Virus record (IMG/VR): IMGVR_UViG_3300024259_000040
Span: 1-56,711 of that record
Length of the DNA stretch: 56,711 bases
From: a virus
Direction: 5' to 3' (one strand)
A program made the translations under genes and the position numbers. Positions within the stretch are counted from its first letter, which is position 1; each line of letters begins with the position of its first letter. The notes under the pieces were generated by a model, which saw only the letters and a program-made list of their open reading frames with translations, did no database searches and had not been told where the DNA came from. Below are positions 31,561-42,468 of the stretch, one piece after another.

Positions 31561-32589
31561 ATGGGTTTTCTGAGTAAGTTCGGCTCTTTCGCTGGTGGCC
31601 TCAACAAAAGCCTGCAGCCCCTGGCACAGGACAAGCTGCGGGAGAATTCGCAGATACGCGCCGACCAACGCCAATACATCCACGAAACGAAAAATCAATT
31701 TATCCGCAACCAGGACGACCTGGCGCGCGACGAGAAAAACCTTGAGGACAGTTTCCAGGCTCAGAAGCGTACGCGCGAATACCAGGCGGCCCACCCGACA
31801 CCGCAGGAGCAGGCCGACCTAGAGGCGACACGGGCGCGCACGGCGTCGTCGGACGCATCGGCGGCTTACTACGGCAAGGCGTCGGCAGCCGTCCGGTCGC
31901 CCGAGGACATCCTTGCGGCGCAGATAGAGGACAAACGCCAGAAGATTATCGCGCGCACCGCGTCGATGGAGCCGGACGCGTCCATCACCTTCCTGAAGAC
32001 GCAGGAGAAAGAGACGAAATTCTCTTTCGGTGACGCTATCGCCGAGAAGCAGCAACTGGCCAAGATCAACAAGGGCAAGACCACGGCCAAGACGGGCCGC
32101 GACATCCTGCGCGCCTGGGTGAAGGACACAGAGAGCGTCTACACTATCGACCAGGTCGAGGATGTGCGTAAGAGCTACGGCCTGGCCGCTGACGATGCTG
32201 ATTACGAGATGGCCCTGTCGCGGGCAACAGGCGGCAACCCCTACGACCAGCCGCCGCCCGTGCAGGGCAGCTACTTCCAACCGGGCGCCGATACGACCAT
32301 CGTCCCCTCGACGGGCGGCATGAGCGACGAGGAGCGCATGATAGCGGCGGGTGGTGCGGTGGCGCCGTCGTTCAGCGGCGCTGGCACGGTCGGCCCTGGT
32401 GCGCCGACCGCTCCGACGACGACTACCCCGACCGCTCCTATCGAGGTGGAAAATACGACGGGCCTCACACCGGACGACATAACCTACATACGACAGCAGG
32501 CCGAGGCGGCTGGCATGTCCTTCAACGAAGCACGGCAGGAACTCGAACGACAACTCGAAGAACAGGCGCGCACGCAAGGGAGATTCTAA
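31561..32589 (+). CDS. Probable internal virion protein, 342 aa
   Basis: ATG after AGGAGAAA. A short Gly/Phe start (MGFLSKFGSFAGG), then about 130 residues of charged coiled coil (RADQRQYIHETKNQFIRN), a middle helical domain, and an Ala/Pro/Thr-rich linker before a C-terminal acidic helix ending in EEQARTQGRF. It lies between two giant virion proteins and ends one base before the next start. Ejection-protein role inferred from context only. Confidence 0.6.
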   Translation: MGFLSKFGSFAGGLNKSLQPLAQDKLRENSQIRADQRQYIHETKNQFIRNQDDLARDEKNLEDSFQAQKRTREYQAAHPTPQEQADLEATRARTASSDASAAYYGKASAAVRSPEDILAAQIEDKRQKIIARTASMEPDASITFLKTQEKETKFSFGDAIAEKQQLAKINKGKTTAKTGRDILRAWVKDTESVYTIDQVEDVRKSYGLAADDADYEMALSRATGGNPYDQPPPVQGSYFQPGADTTIVPSTGGMSDEERMIAAGGAVAPSFSGAGTVGPGAPTAPTTTTPTAPIEVENTTGLTPDDITYIRQQAEAAGMSFNEARQELERQLEEQARTQGRF

Positions 32590-35500
32590 ATGGCCAGTCG
32601 ATTCGCCGGTTTGACGCTCACTTCGCCAAGGGAAGAAGAAGAGGAGCGGCCGTCGCGTAGTCGTTTCGCCGGCCTGACGCTCGCTCCCGCGCCGTCTATC
32701 CCCGAACCGCCTACCCCCGCGCTCCCACCGTCCGACCTACGCCCCGAGCAGGAGGCTTTCCTATCCGGCGATATGACGATGTCACCGCCGTCGATGCCGC
32801 GTGTAGTGCAGGCGGGTGGCGGCACGTCGGTCGTGCCGACCGCACCGGCGCAGCCCGGGCCGTCCTATACCGATCAGATGCGCACCGAGGGACGACCGCT
32901 CACGATGGGCGGCTCCTCTTATGGCGAGAAGCCTAACGCGCTGACGCGCGGCTTCGTCTCTGGCTTTGCCCAACAGAACCCCAATGCATTGGGTGCAGTC
33001 GCCGAGGCGTTCGGTCATCTGGTGCAGTCACCGACGGGCGCGGTCGTCCTGGGGACACTGGCGGGCGGCTCGCCGACGGGTGGGATCGGCCAGGGTATCC
33101 AGATGAGCGCCGGCGTGGGTGAGCGCCTGAAGAAGGCGTCGAAGAAGCTGCGCAGTTATCGGGCGGGGCAGACCTACCAGACGACCGGCCTCTCTCTCAA
33201 AGACATCGAAGACCTCGACACGGCACTGACCTATGCTGGCGAGACGGTCGGCCAGGGGGTCGCCTCAACACTCGCCCCGCTGGCGGGTGGCGCTGTCGGC
33301 GCGCTGGTGGCCGGCCCGGGGGGCGCGATCGCGGGCGCAGCAGGTCCGTCCTATGTCCTCAACATGGGCGACCTCTACGATAGCCTCATTGACGAGAAGA
33401 TCCCCGCCGCACGCGCGGCGGAGATCGCCGCTTATGGCGCTATCCCCCTGGCGGCGCTCGATGCGGCTGGCTCGCTGGGTATCCTCAAGACGATCACCGG
33501 CAACGTCAAGCGCACGCTCATTAAAAACATGGCCAAGCGTATCGCCGCGAAAGCGGCGAAGGGAGCGGCCAGTGAGGGTGGCACGGAGGCGACACAGCAG
33601 ATCGTCCAAGAGGTGATCCGCGACTTTGCATCCGATAGAGACATCCCCCTCGATGAGCAGGCCATGAACGTCCTCGATGCGGCTATCGGCGGCGTCCTGA
33701 CGGGCGGCGCGATGGCGGGGGCGGGTGGCGTGCGACCGGACAAGGCGACCGATCACACGCGGGCCGTCGAGCAGGTCAACCAACGCCTGCAGGAGAAGAT
33801 CACGCCGACGATACCGTTCAGAGAAGCCAACGAGCAGGACGGCAACCTCGGCACGGCGCCCGATGTGCTGGGCTACGAGGAGCGGGCGTTCCCCCAGGAG
33901 ATGCGCGAGCGGTTCCAGCAGGACGAAGCGAAGGCGCGCGAGAAAGCGCAAGGAGACACGGCGCGCGATGCGCTCAACCAGGCCGCCGCTAATATCGGCT
34001 TGACGGAGGAGCAGATCACAGGGCTGGACCGCGCCAGTCTCGCCGAGGCTGTCCACGTCCACGAACAATGGCAGGCACGCGATATTTCCAACAACGAGGC
34101 GACCGAGCAGATGCAGGCGCTGTTTGCTGCCGCCGGCGTTACTCAGGAAGAGGAGGCGGCGCCGATCCAGCGCGTTCAATCGGTCTTCCAAGAGGGCCAG
34201 TTCGCGGCTCCGGCAGTGCAGGCCGAACCTGAACCGGCGCCGCCAGCGGTCGAAGAGACGACCGACGAGCAGGCGACGGAGATCGTCCCACCGAAGGAGC
34301 GACCGACGCTCGACGTGCGCGGTAAGAGACTGGAGCTGCGCTATCCCAAAGGAAACGAGGCGGCGACTCAGGGTAGTATAGACGACGTTCTACTGGCCAA
34401 CATGGGCTTCCGCTATGACAAGGCGACAAAGACGTGGTTTGGCGCGCTCGATGAGGAACGGCAGCAATTCGCTGAACGGCTGGCGGCTGGCGAGGTGATG
34501 GAATTCGGCGGTCCAGAGCTTTTAAGGTCGATGGAACAAAAGGACGCAGCGCGCGCGTCGGTCAGGAAGAATTTCCTCGACAGTCACGGCCAGGTGACGT
34601 TTCAGGCGCCAGTACGGCGGGGAATCGGCGACCGCAAAGGCTTCGCTATCTTCTCACCGTCTACATCGGAGCCAGGTAAATGGCAGGCGACCCTCTTTGA
34701 TGAGGAAGGGCCAGTATCGCACGCCGTTGAAGCCGATTACGACGCACTGCTGAAGGAATACCAGGACGACTACGATATCGACCTGGGCGGCGCGAAGGTC
34801 GCCGAGGCGCCGCAGCAGCGCGCGGAAGAGACGCCAGCAGAGCCGGATTTCGAGGGTATGACCTCCTTACCCGAGCCGCGCACCGGCGGGCCTGCGGAGA
34901 AGCTATATCAGGGCATTGAGGAAGGAACAGACGAAGAGAAGGCGGGCGCCGTCAGAGGGGTCCATGAGCAGGTTATTCAGGATCTCACCATGCGCGGTCG
35001 AATTCTCGCCCATGTCACCGCTCGCCTAAAAGATCCTGACCTTAAAGAGAAAGAGCGGGAAAACCTCGAAGCAGAGAAGAATACCCTCGAACGCGACGTT
35101 GCAGACGAATACGGCGAATATGGCAACGACTTCGGCCTGGATGCCGAGGAGAAGTTGCGCGCTCATGTAGACCAGAGCGTCAACCAGGCGCCGACGAAGG
35201 AGCGAGTGGTCGCCGATATGTCGCTGGAGGAATTCAAGGCCACACGGAAGCCGCCGAATTTCAGCAGCGGTACGGGCGAGGCGACAACCTACGCCGAGAA
35301 AATCGCCAAGTATCGAGCGATGGGCGACGAGAAGGTCCAGGGGGCGGCCACCGGCAATATGCTGGCCGACAAGGTAGAGGCGCAGGCCAAGAAGCTGTTT
35401 GAGGTAGAGCAAAACGCCGATTCTGCGCCGACCGTTACGCAGGATGCGGAACCGAGTACGCCGATTGCGGCAGAGGTCGCGGCGACGGAGGTGGACGAGG

Positions 35501-38500
35501 CACCTGCGCGCCAGCCGAAGGCTTTGATGGTTCGGGACGACGGGGAAGGAGGCACAGAAGTCATCGGTGAGCTGGTAATGCCGGATTACGCACCGGGCGT
35601 TCCGCAGGATGCGGAACCGACGACGGAGGGCGAGGAAGCGCCCACGACGACGGCGACAGAGCCGTGGCAGCCTACCCCCGAAGCCACCCCCGAACCCGCT
35701 CCGGCCCCTGAACCCGCCGAGGCGACGCCTGTCGCTACCGATACCGGCGTCACGCTCAACGAGAATACCGAGCGCGGGACGATCGAGTTGTCGTTCGCAG
35801 GGAAACCGTCGTGGAAGGTGCGCAAGCGCCTGCGGGAATCGACGCCGAAATGGCACTGGTCGAAGACGAAAAGACTGTGGTATAACAAGGCGACCGACGA
35901 GACGCGCGCGCTGGCGCAGGAGATCGCTGGCGGCATGGCGGCGACGCCGGAAACTCCCGCAGCTGTTGGAGAAACGACCGACAGATTAGGGGATATAGTT
36001 CGCCGAATGTCTTTGGTTACGCGCGGGGAAAACGAGCGACGCCCCTCGCAAGGTGAGATGCGCGAATTGCGGGATGCTGGCTTGGCTGAAGAGACTCCAG
36101 ATCATTCGTTTTTTCTGACGGATAAAGGTCAAGAAGTCTTAGAGCCGTTTAAAGCTGCTCGCCCTGCAGAAACGACCGGGGAAGCGCCGACTGAAGCCCC
36201 GCAGGGGCCGACGCCAGAGGAAGCGCGCGCGACACGCGACACGGCGCAGCGGACGAAGGCAGCCGGCCAGCTCCGCAAGGTCGCCGAGAGCGTGCGGACG
36301 AAGGCCGAGGTGAAGATGGGCCAGGACCGACAGACCAACACGGCCCGGCGCGCCAATATGGCAGCCAACGCCGAAGCAGATGCTGCGCGCGAGCTACAGG
36401 TAGCTGAGACGATGGTCAATGTCGCTGACGCTATCGAGAGTGGTCAGGCGCCCCATCTGGCCGGCGTGCGCGCCAAGACGCACATACAGCTCCTCGATCA
36501 ATACCTGGGCAATGCCAAGTGGGACAGCGGACAGGATAAGGGCGAACGCTGGGAGGACAACAAGCAGCGACCTGTCACCGAGGAAGACCTGGAATTCGTC
36601 CGCGATCCCCGTCCGCGCGTCTGGTCGTCCACCCTGCGCGAGCTGGCTGATGCAGTCAAGGGCCAGCGCGGGACCAAAGAGGCAGCGCGAAAGGTGCGCG
36701 ACCGGGCAGGTAGCCAGGGCGATAGAGAGAAGATCACCCTCAATACCGACTCAGATCGCGACGCCGTCGAAACGCTACTGGCTATTGCCCGTAAGATGAA
36801 GAAGAACGGCAAAGAGCCGCGCGGGATGCACTCCATCGAAAACGACATTGGCGACGAATTTAAGAATTGGAGCCGTTTTAAGTCGATCGGCATAAACGAC
36901 GCGCGCGATATGCGCGACGCCCTGCGCGAGTTGATGGAGTTGCGGGGCGAGCTGAAGAAGGAAGACCCCGTCAAGGCCGCCGAGCGCGCTCTGGTGGGCC
37001 GTAAGATACCGGGATACTTCCCGACGCCGTCCGACCTATCTGACCGGCTGGTCGAGGAAGCGGGCATCCAGCCGGGCGACAAGGTGCTGGAGCCGTCGGC
37101 GGGCAAGGGCAACATCGCCGATGCCATCAAAGAGCGGCATCCCGACGCCGACCTGGACGCCATCGAGCCGGTCGAGGATTTGAGGAAGATACTGGAGAGC
37201 AAGGGCCACCGCCTTGCTGGTCGTGACTTCACCGAGCATGAGGGCGATTACGACAAGATCGTTATGAACCCGCCGTTTGAGGACGGCCAGGACATCGACC
37301 ATGTCCGGCGCGCCTACGACCAGCTCAAGCCCGGGGGCCGCCTGGTGTCCATCATGTCAGAGGGACCGTTCTTCCGCAATGACCGCAAGGCGACGACGTT
37401 CCGCGACTGGCTGGAGGGCGTCGGCGGTTTCTCCGAGTCGTTGCCGGAGGGGTCGTTCAAGAGCGCGGAAAGGCCGACCGGCGTGGCGACGCGCATGGTG
37501 GTGATCGAGAAGGCCGAGGAGACGACGACGGAAGCGCCGCAGGAGACGGTCGCAGCGGAGCCGATAGCGGCCGAAGATGGCGACACCAACACCGCCGAGA
37601 ATTATCGCACGCAGATCGACGGCGCCGAGACGGCGTTTGCAGTGGAGCGCATACAAGAGGAGATCGAGGAAGCTGGTAAGGGCGAGACGGCCCGTTGGGG
37701 CGATGCAGAGATGCAACATCTCTGGCAGGTGGCCGAGAGTAAACGTCTCGACCTGGAGCAGCAGGAGGCGCGCGAGTCTGAGGATTTTGCCCAACAGAGA
37801 CTTGTCGAGCGCGAGAAGCGATATAACGCCATCCTCGACGCTTTTCAGCGCGGAGAAGAGGTGACAGTAGCGACTCACACACGCGCGACTATACTATCTT
37901 CCCCCGATCAACTGCGCCTTACGAAGAATGGCGAGGTGCAGATGCCAGAGGGCAAGAATTGGGTAACGCTGACCGACGAACAGGTTGAGAATCTGGCGCG
38001 GCAGGTGGGCTATGATCCCGACGAGGGCGCAGCCGGCACGACAGAGCCACCGACACCACCGGGGCCGACCACTCCCGCCGCCGCCCTGGCCGAGCTGGCG
38101 ACGCTCAAGAGCCTGGACGACGACGCGCGCGCATGGTTCGAGCAGGCCATCGAGCGCCAGCCAGACGACTATAACGAACTCCTCCAGTCGGCGCGCGAAC
38201 TGAACGAAACGGCTTTTGCCGAGAAGGGCAAGGCGTTGTTCGGCGAGGATACGATGGACCTACCGGGGATGCCTCAGCGCCAGATGCCAGAGACGCCCCT
38301 ATCGACGGAGGGCGGCAAAGGACTCGAAGGGACAGCGTTGGCCGGCGCTGTCGAGGACGTGAAGGTCGAGGAGGCACAGAAGAAGCAGGGCAGTCTCTTT
38401 ACGACGACGTTCCCCGACGAGATGACCGTCAACCAGGCGATTACTTATGGCGGTGGGCTGGCGGCGAGTGAGATTGACCGGATCAAGGGCGCGGTCGGTA

Positions 38501-41500
38501 CGCCCGATGACAAGAATCTGCGCATGAATTGGGGTAAGCTGGTGTCGGGTACGAACACGATAGAAGTCTTTCTTGAAGATAATTGGGATTCGCCTATCGG
38601 CACGGTCTTACGTCAGGCAGGCGTCAGAGATGCCGAGGATGTGCAAGGATTCATTGATGCCGTTGCTGATCGCAACAGTCTTTTTGGTAAATACCCGACC
38701 AGTCTGGAAGCAGAAGCCGACAAGGCTTATCGCGAGCGCACCCTATCTTTCCCATCGCCAACGCAGCGACCGGGCGAGACGGGCGACGAGCAGGCGTTGA
38801 GCCGGTTGATGCCCATGCGCCTGGAAGCGCCGACCGGAGAGAGCGCCACAGCCGCCGCGCGCGTCTCTGCGACGGGCATCAATCCCGTCTCTATCATCGA
38901 CCAGATGGGAAAGGCTTTGGAGGTATTGGGGGCGAAAGTGCCGTTTCGTGTGGGGCGCATAGCGCAGAAAGCCAAGGGCATTTTTAAGGTTGCTCCCGAG
39001 GTGATACGCCTGCGCACCGCTAACGATATCACGACCGCCTCGCATGAGCTGGGGCATGGTGTCGAGAAGGCCGTCTTCAGTGGAATCGGCGAGGAGACAT
39101 GGGGGATTCTACCCCAACAGCATCAGATTGAGCTGGAACGCCTGGGGCGCGCGCTCTATGGTGACAAAGAGCCGGTGGCCGGCTATAAGTCCGAGGGGTG
39201 GGCCACCTTCATGCAGCTCTGGCTGGTGCGCGACAAGGAGACACAGCGCCTGGCGCCGACGCTGACGGACTTCTTCGAGAACGCCTTCCTTCCTGCCTTA
39301 CCGGAATTCCAGCGCGAGGTTAATAAGACGCGCGAACTCATCACCAATTGGCGCGAGGCGGGAGCTGTCGGTCGCGCGAAGGCGATGGTGACGGACCCAG
39401 CCTCAATTAAAGAGCGCACGCGCAGGGTAGCAAAGAAGGCGAAAGGGGCTGTCGATGAGATTAAGATGGCCATGGTCGATATGGGCCACCCACTCGATCA
39501 GTTGGCGCAGGCGGCTGGGGAGAAGATGGGCCGACCACTGCGGAATAGTGAGAACCCCTATACGATCCTGACGGCCCGCCGTATGACGGGGGCGCGCCTG
39601 GTGCGTTACATGGTTGAGGACGGGATGCTCGATGTGGCGGGCAATAAGGTGGGCGCTCCTCTGGCTGACATACAGTCGCTCGTCAAGGGCAAGGGCGATA
39701 ACTTCACGCTCTACCTGTGGGCGCGCCGCGCCCTGGCTATGTGGAACGATCCGCAGGGCGAACGTAATCCCGGCTTAGATAAAGAGGACGCCGAGCAGAT
39801 CGTCCGCGAATTAGAGACGCCAAAGTTCCAGCTCGCCGCCCAAAAGGTCTACGATTGGAATGATGGTATACTGAACTATGCAGCCCAAGCATCGCCGTCA
39901 CTGGCCGAGATGGTCGAAGCGATACGAAAGCGCGACCCAGGGGCATATATCCCCCTACGTCGAGAGTTTGAGCAGTTGACCTCCATGTACGATAAGAGCC
40001 GGGGGCAGGGGGGGAGTCCTATCGCGCGCCTGAAGGGATCAGGACGGCGTATCATCGACCCGTTCCCGACGATGATCTCTAATGCTGATCGCATAGTGTC
40101 GGCGGCGCACAAGCGCGAGGTGCTGGATGCCGCTATCCGACTGAGTCAGGTCGAGGGATTGGGCCATCTTATCGAGGAGGTGCCGCGCAACCAGGTGCCG
40201 GCCGCGCAGGTCAAGGTGGGCGACATCGTCAAGCGCCTGTGGAATGAGCAGGGGCTGGTTGTGGGCGTTCCCGAGACGGGCGACGAGGGGCCAGCGGCCC
40301 TATCGGAGGATGCGGCCGATCAGATACCCGACGAGATATTGGACGAAGCTATAACCTTTTTTATGCCGGCGTCGTTCCCCAAGGGCGAAGATCCAATTAT
40401 TCCACATCGCCAGGACGGTACGACGAAATGGTTCCAGGTGGACCGCAACCTCTGGCGGTCGCTTTCGGGTGTCGATATCTACCGCTTGCCGAAGATGGCC
40501 GATCTCTTCCTGGGCGGCCCCGCGCGCGTCTTCCGTGCCGGCACGACCGGCCTGCGAGCTTCCTTTAACCTGCTGTTCAACCCCGAGCGCGATTTACCGA
40601 CGTTTATCGCCAACACGCAATCGGGCGCGCGCATGGACCAGGTCACGATGGCCTATATGTCCGCCATGCGCGACGCGACGATGGGCAAGGTGGGGATGGA
40701 GAATGAGTGGTTTGACCTTTTCGTGCGGCAGGGGGTCGAGATGGCACAACCCCTTGGGCAAGACACGACGCCCACTAAGCGCGCCGCGCGCGAGCTGTTT
40801 GAGGGGAAAGCTGTCCGCGTGATTGATCCGCGTAACTGGCTCGACTTCTACCGCGATCTAATCTCTACTCCCGAGTCGGTGCCACGCATCGCTGAGATGC
40901 GCCTGGTCGCTAAAAAGATCGGATGGACACCCGGGCAACCCTTATCCCTCGACCAAGCACTTGAGCTGACGGTCGCTGGTAAGCAGGTGACGACAGACTT
41001 TACGGCCGCCGGATGGCTCGCGCGCACGATCAACGCCATGACGCCGTTCCATAATGCCGCCATCCAGGGGCCGCGCGTGACCCTACGCCGCATGAAAGAA
41101 GACCCGCTGACGGTGATCCCGCGCATGCTCGGCTTATTGACTATCCCAACGCTCCTGGCCTGGTGGGATAATAAGGATGAGGAGTGGTTCACCCAGCTCC
41201 CCTGGCGCGAAAGACTTTTAAACTGGCACATACCTATAGAGATGCCGGACGGTAGTAAGGAGATCGTTCGTATCCCCCGACCGTTCGAGGTGGGGCAGAT
41301 ATTCGCGGCTCTCCCCGAGCAGCTCTGTGATAGTTGGTATCGGCAAGATCCCAAGGGAATGGAGGAGTGGTTCTCGACGGTAGTGGAGACAACCGTTCCC
41401 CCGGGGCCATGGGAGAGTCCCGTTCCCAAGCTGGCGGCCGAGCAGTTGGCTAACTGGCAATTCTTTTGGGAGCGCCCCGTCGTCCCCGAGGGAGAGAAAG

Positions 41501-42420
41501 ACCACCCACCACCCGAACAGTTCAACGAGTACACGTCTCGCGCGGCGATCGTGTTAGGGGATATGTTCGGCCAGTCGCCGCGCCGCATCGACCATGCCAT
41601 ACGGGCGCTGATGGGTGGCGTCGGTGGTGATGTATCGCGCGGCCTGTTCGGGCGCGGCGAGGAGGGCGAAGGTAATATCGTCCAGCAGGTTGAGGAGTTC
41701 CTTTCCGGCGAGGAGGGCGAAGGTAATATCGTCCAGCAGGTTGAGGAGTTCCTTTCCGGCGAGGAGGGCGGGACCAGCGAGTTATCTGATTTGCCGATCT
41801 TCGGTCGCCAGTTCGTGCGCGGTGGGCAGTCGCCGGCGCGCAGTCAATCAACGGACGATCTGTATACAGCCTACGAGAAGGCGGTCCAGAAGTCGCAGTC
41901 TATTCGCCATCCCGAGACAAAAGCAGAGCGCCAGCGACGACTCCTCTTGATGGACGCGACGCGCGCCCTCGGCGCCCTGTTTGCCGTCCGCAGGGGGAGC
42001 GATAGTAAGGAGGCCCAGCGCCGCCTGAACTCCACCATAGACGAGATAGCGCAGGCAGCCCTCAACGAGTCGGAGATGGATGTGAGCGAGGATGATCGGG
42101 AGAAGTTCGCCGAGCGCCGCAAAGATGCCGAACTGGAAGAGGCGGTCGCCCAGGCGCGCGCCGGACGACTGGACGAGCATGACCGTCGTCGCGCGGTCGC
42201 CCGCGCGCACGCACAGGTGCAGGTGCTGGACAAGGGCGACGCCCGCTGGAAGCAGGCGCACGACGTGGTCAAGACGTTGACGGCCGACTATGGCGGGTTC
42301 GATAAGTACCGCCAGGTGCTGCAAAAGCAACGCACGGAGTCGGGCAAAAGCTCGGCGCTGACGGCGTTCAACAGCTCACTGAAGACATACCGCAAGCAAC
42401 TGCGCAAAACGAGCCGATAA
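32590..42420 (+). CDS. Giant polyvalent (ejection) protein, 3276 aa
   Basis: The largest gene. The N-terminus duplicates SRFAGLTL (residues 3 and 20); residues about 130-390 are Gly/Ala-rich and membrane-active-looking. Two similar LELRYPKG/IELSFAGK domains (near 580 and 1065) and a winged-helix-like unit (near 1130-1190) follow. A SAM methyltransferase core has VLEPSAGKGNIAD at 1499 and NPPF at 1560. A zincin has HELGH at 2152-2156 with a likely third ligand Glu2202 (SEGWA). An LPD38-like segment (DFTAAGW, ITPFFNAAIQG-type PFHNAAIQG at 2818) precedes a coiled-coil end. This domain mix is that of phage polyvalent proteins, thought to be injected with DNA to protect it and disarm the host. Confidence 0.85.
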   Translation: MASRFAGLTLTSPREEEEERPSRSRFAGLTLAPAPSIPEPPTPALPPSDLRPEQEAFLSGDMTMSPPSMPRVVQAGGGTSVVPTAPAQPGPSYTDQMRTEGRPLTMGGSSYGEKPNALTRGFVSGFAQQNPNALGAVAEAFGHLVQSPTGAVVLGTLAGGSPTGGIGQGIQMSAGVGERLKKASKKLRSYRAGQTYQTTGLSLKDIEDLDTALTYAGETVGQGVASTLAPLAGGAVGALVAGPGGAIAGAAGPSYVLNMGDLYDSLIDEKIPAARAAEIAAYGAIPLAALDAAGSLGILKTITGNVKRTLIKNMAKRIAAKAAKGAASEGGTEATQQIVQEVIRDFASDRDIPLDEQAMNVLDAAIGGVLTGGAMAGAGGVRPDKATDHTRAVEQVNQRLQEKITPTIPFREANEQDGNLGTAPDVLGYEERAFPQEMRERFQQDEAKAREKAQGDTARDALNQAAANIGLTEEQITGLDRASLAEAVHVHEQWQARDISNNEATEQMQALFAAAGVTQEEEAAPIQRVQSVFQEGQFAAPAVQAEPEPAPPAVEETTDEQATEIVPPKERPTLDVRGKRLELRYPKGNEAATQGSIDDVLLANMGFRYDKATKTWFGALDEERQQFAERLAAGEVMEFGGPELLRSMEQKDAARASVRKNFLDSHGQVTFQAPVRRGIGDRKGFAIFSPSTSEPGKWQATLFDEEGPVSHAVEADYDALLKEYQDDYDIDLGGAKVAEAPQQRAEETPAEPDFEGMTSLPEPRTGGPAEKLYQGIEEGTDEEKAGAVRGVHEQVIQDLTMRGRILAHVTARLKDPDLKEKERENLEAEKNTLERDVADEYGEYGNDFGLDAEEKLRAHVDQSVNQAPTKERVVADMSLEEFKATRKPPNFSSGTGEATTYAEKIAKYRAMGDEKVQGAATGNMLADKVEAQAKKLFEVEQNADSAPTVTQDAEPSTPIAAEVAATEVDEAPARQPKALMVRDDGEGGTEVIGELVMPDYAPGVPQDAEPTTEGEEAPTTTATEPWQPTPEATPEPAPAPEPAEATPVATDTGVTLNENTERGTIELSFAGKPSWKVRKRLRESTPKWHWSKTKRLWYNKATDETRALAQEIAGGMAATPETPAAVGETTDRLGDIVRRMSLVTRGENERRPSQGEMRELRDAGLAEETPDHSFFLTDKGQEVLEPFKAARPAETTGEAPTEAPQGPTPEEARATRDTAQRTKAAGQLRKVAESVRTKAEVKMGQDRQTNTARRANMAANAEADAARELQVAETMVNVADAIESGQAPHLAGVRAKTHIQLLDQYLGNAKWDSGQDKGERWEDNKQRPVTEEDLEFVRDPRPRVWSSTLRELADAVKGQRGTKEAARKVRDRAGSQGDREKITLNTDSDRDAVETLLAIARKMKKNGKEPRGMHSIENDIGDEFKNWSRFKSIGINDARDMRDALRELMELRGELKKEDPVKAAERALVGRKIPGYFPTPSDLSDRLVEEAGIQPGDKVLEPSAGKGNIADAIKERHPDADLDAIEPVEDLRKILESKGHRLAGRDFTEHEGDYDKIVMNPPFEDGQDIDHVRRAYDQLKPGGRLVSIMSEGPFFRNDRKATTFRDWLEGVGGFSESLPEGSFKSAERPTGVATRMVVIEKAEETTTEAPQETVAAEPIAAEDGDTNTAENYRTQIDGAETAFAVERIQEEIEEAGKGETARWGDAEMQHLWQVAESKRLDLEQQEARESEDFAQQRLVEREKRYNAILDAFQRGEEVTVATHTRATILSSPDQLRLTKNGEVQMPEGKNWVTLTDEQVENLARQVGYDPDEGAAGTTEPPTPPGPTTPAAALAELATLKSLDDDARAWFEQAIERQPDDYNELLQSARELNETAFAEKGKALFGEDTMDLPGMPQRQMPETPLSTEGGKGLEGTALAGAVEDVKVEEAQKKQGSLFTTTFPDEMTVNQAITYGGGLAASEIDRIKGAVGTPDDKNLRMNWGKLVSGTNTIEVFLEDNWDSPIGTVLRQAGVRDAEDVQGFIDAVADRNSLFGKYPTSLEAEADKAYRERTLSFPSPTQRPGETGDEQALSRLMPMRLEAPTGESATAAARVSATGINPVSIIDQMGKALEVLGAKVPFRVGRIAQKAKGIFKVAPEVIRLRTANDITTASHELGHGVEKAVFSGIGEETWGILPQQHQIELERLGRALYGDKEPVAGYKSEGWATFMQLWLVRDKETQRLAPTLTDFFENAFLPALPEFQREVNKTRELITNWREAGAVGRAKAMVTDPASIKERTRRVAKKAKGAVDEIKMAMVDMGHPLDQLAQAAGEKMGRPLRNSENPYTILTARRMTGARLVRYMVEDGMLDVAGNKVGAPLADIQSLVKGKGDNFTLYLWARRALAMWNDPQGERNPGLDKEDAEQIVRELETPKFQLAAQKVYDWNDGILNYAAQASPSLAEMVEAIRKRDPGAYIPLRREFEQLTSMYDKSRGQGGSPIARLKGSGRRIIDPFPTMISNADRIVSAAHKREVLDAAIRLSQVEGLGHLIEEVPRNQVPAAQVKVGDIVKRLWNEQGLVVGVPETGDEGPAALSEDAADQIPDEILDEAITFFMPASFPKGEDPIIPHRQDGTTKWFQVDRNLWRSLSGVDIYRLPKMADLFLGGPARVFRAGTTGLRASFNLLFNPERDLPTFIANTQSGARMDQVTMAYMSAMRDATMGKVGMENEWFDLFVRQGVEMAQPLGQDTTPTKRAARELFEGKAVRVIDPRNWLDFYRDLISTPESVPRIAEMRLVAKKIGWTPGQPLSLDQALELTVAGKQVTTDFTAAGWLARTINAMTPFHNAAIQGPRVTLRRMKEDPLTVIPRMLGLLTIPTLLAWWDNKDEEWFTQLPWRERLLNWHIPIEMPDGSKEIVRIPRPFEVGQIFAALPEQLCDSWYRQDPKGMEEWFSTVVETTVPPGPWESPVPKLAAEQLANWQFFWERPVVPEGEKDHPPPEQFNEYTSRAAIVLGDMFGQSPRRIDHAIRALMGGVGGDVSRGLFGRGEEGEGNIVQQVEEFLSGEEGEGNIVQQVEEFLSGEEGGTSELSDLPIFGRQFVRGGQSPARSQSTDDLYTAYEKAVQKSQSIRHPETKAERQRRLLLMDATRALGALFAVRRGSDSKEAQRRLNSTIDEIAQAALNESEMDVSEDDREKFAERRKDAELEEAVAQARAGRLDEHDRRRAVARAHAQVQVLDKGDARWKQAHDVVKTLTADYGGFDKYRQVLQKQRTESGKSSALTAFNSSLKTYRKQLRKTSR
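41656..41771 (+). repeat. 51-bp perfect tandem duplication
   Basis: A 51-base unit (41656-41706) is repeated exactly at 41707-41757, and a third copy starts and breaks off after 14 bases. In frame it encodes two copies of a 17-residue acidic/helical unit containing EGNIVQQVEEFLSG. Length variation between isolates is expected. Confidence 0.9.
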
Positions 42421-42423
42421 AGG
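42413..42423 (+). promoter_or_regulatory. Candidate phage-sigma -10 motif GCCGATAAAGG
   Basis: Third copy of the motif, exact to GCCGATAA, overlapping the stop codon of the 3276-aa gene and about 105 bases before the spanin-like gene. A strong terminator lies between it and that gene, so use as a promoter would need readthrough. Confidence 0.25.
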
Positions 42424-42468
42424 TATAGAGGTCGATTAGCGACCTTCACTCATCACTCCTACCCAAAA

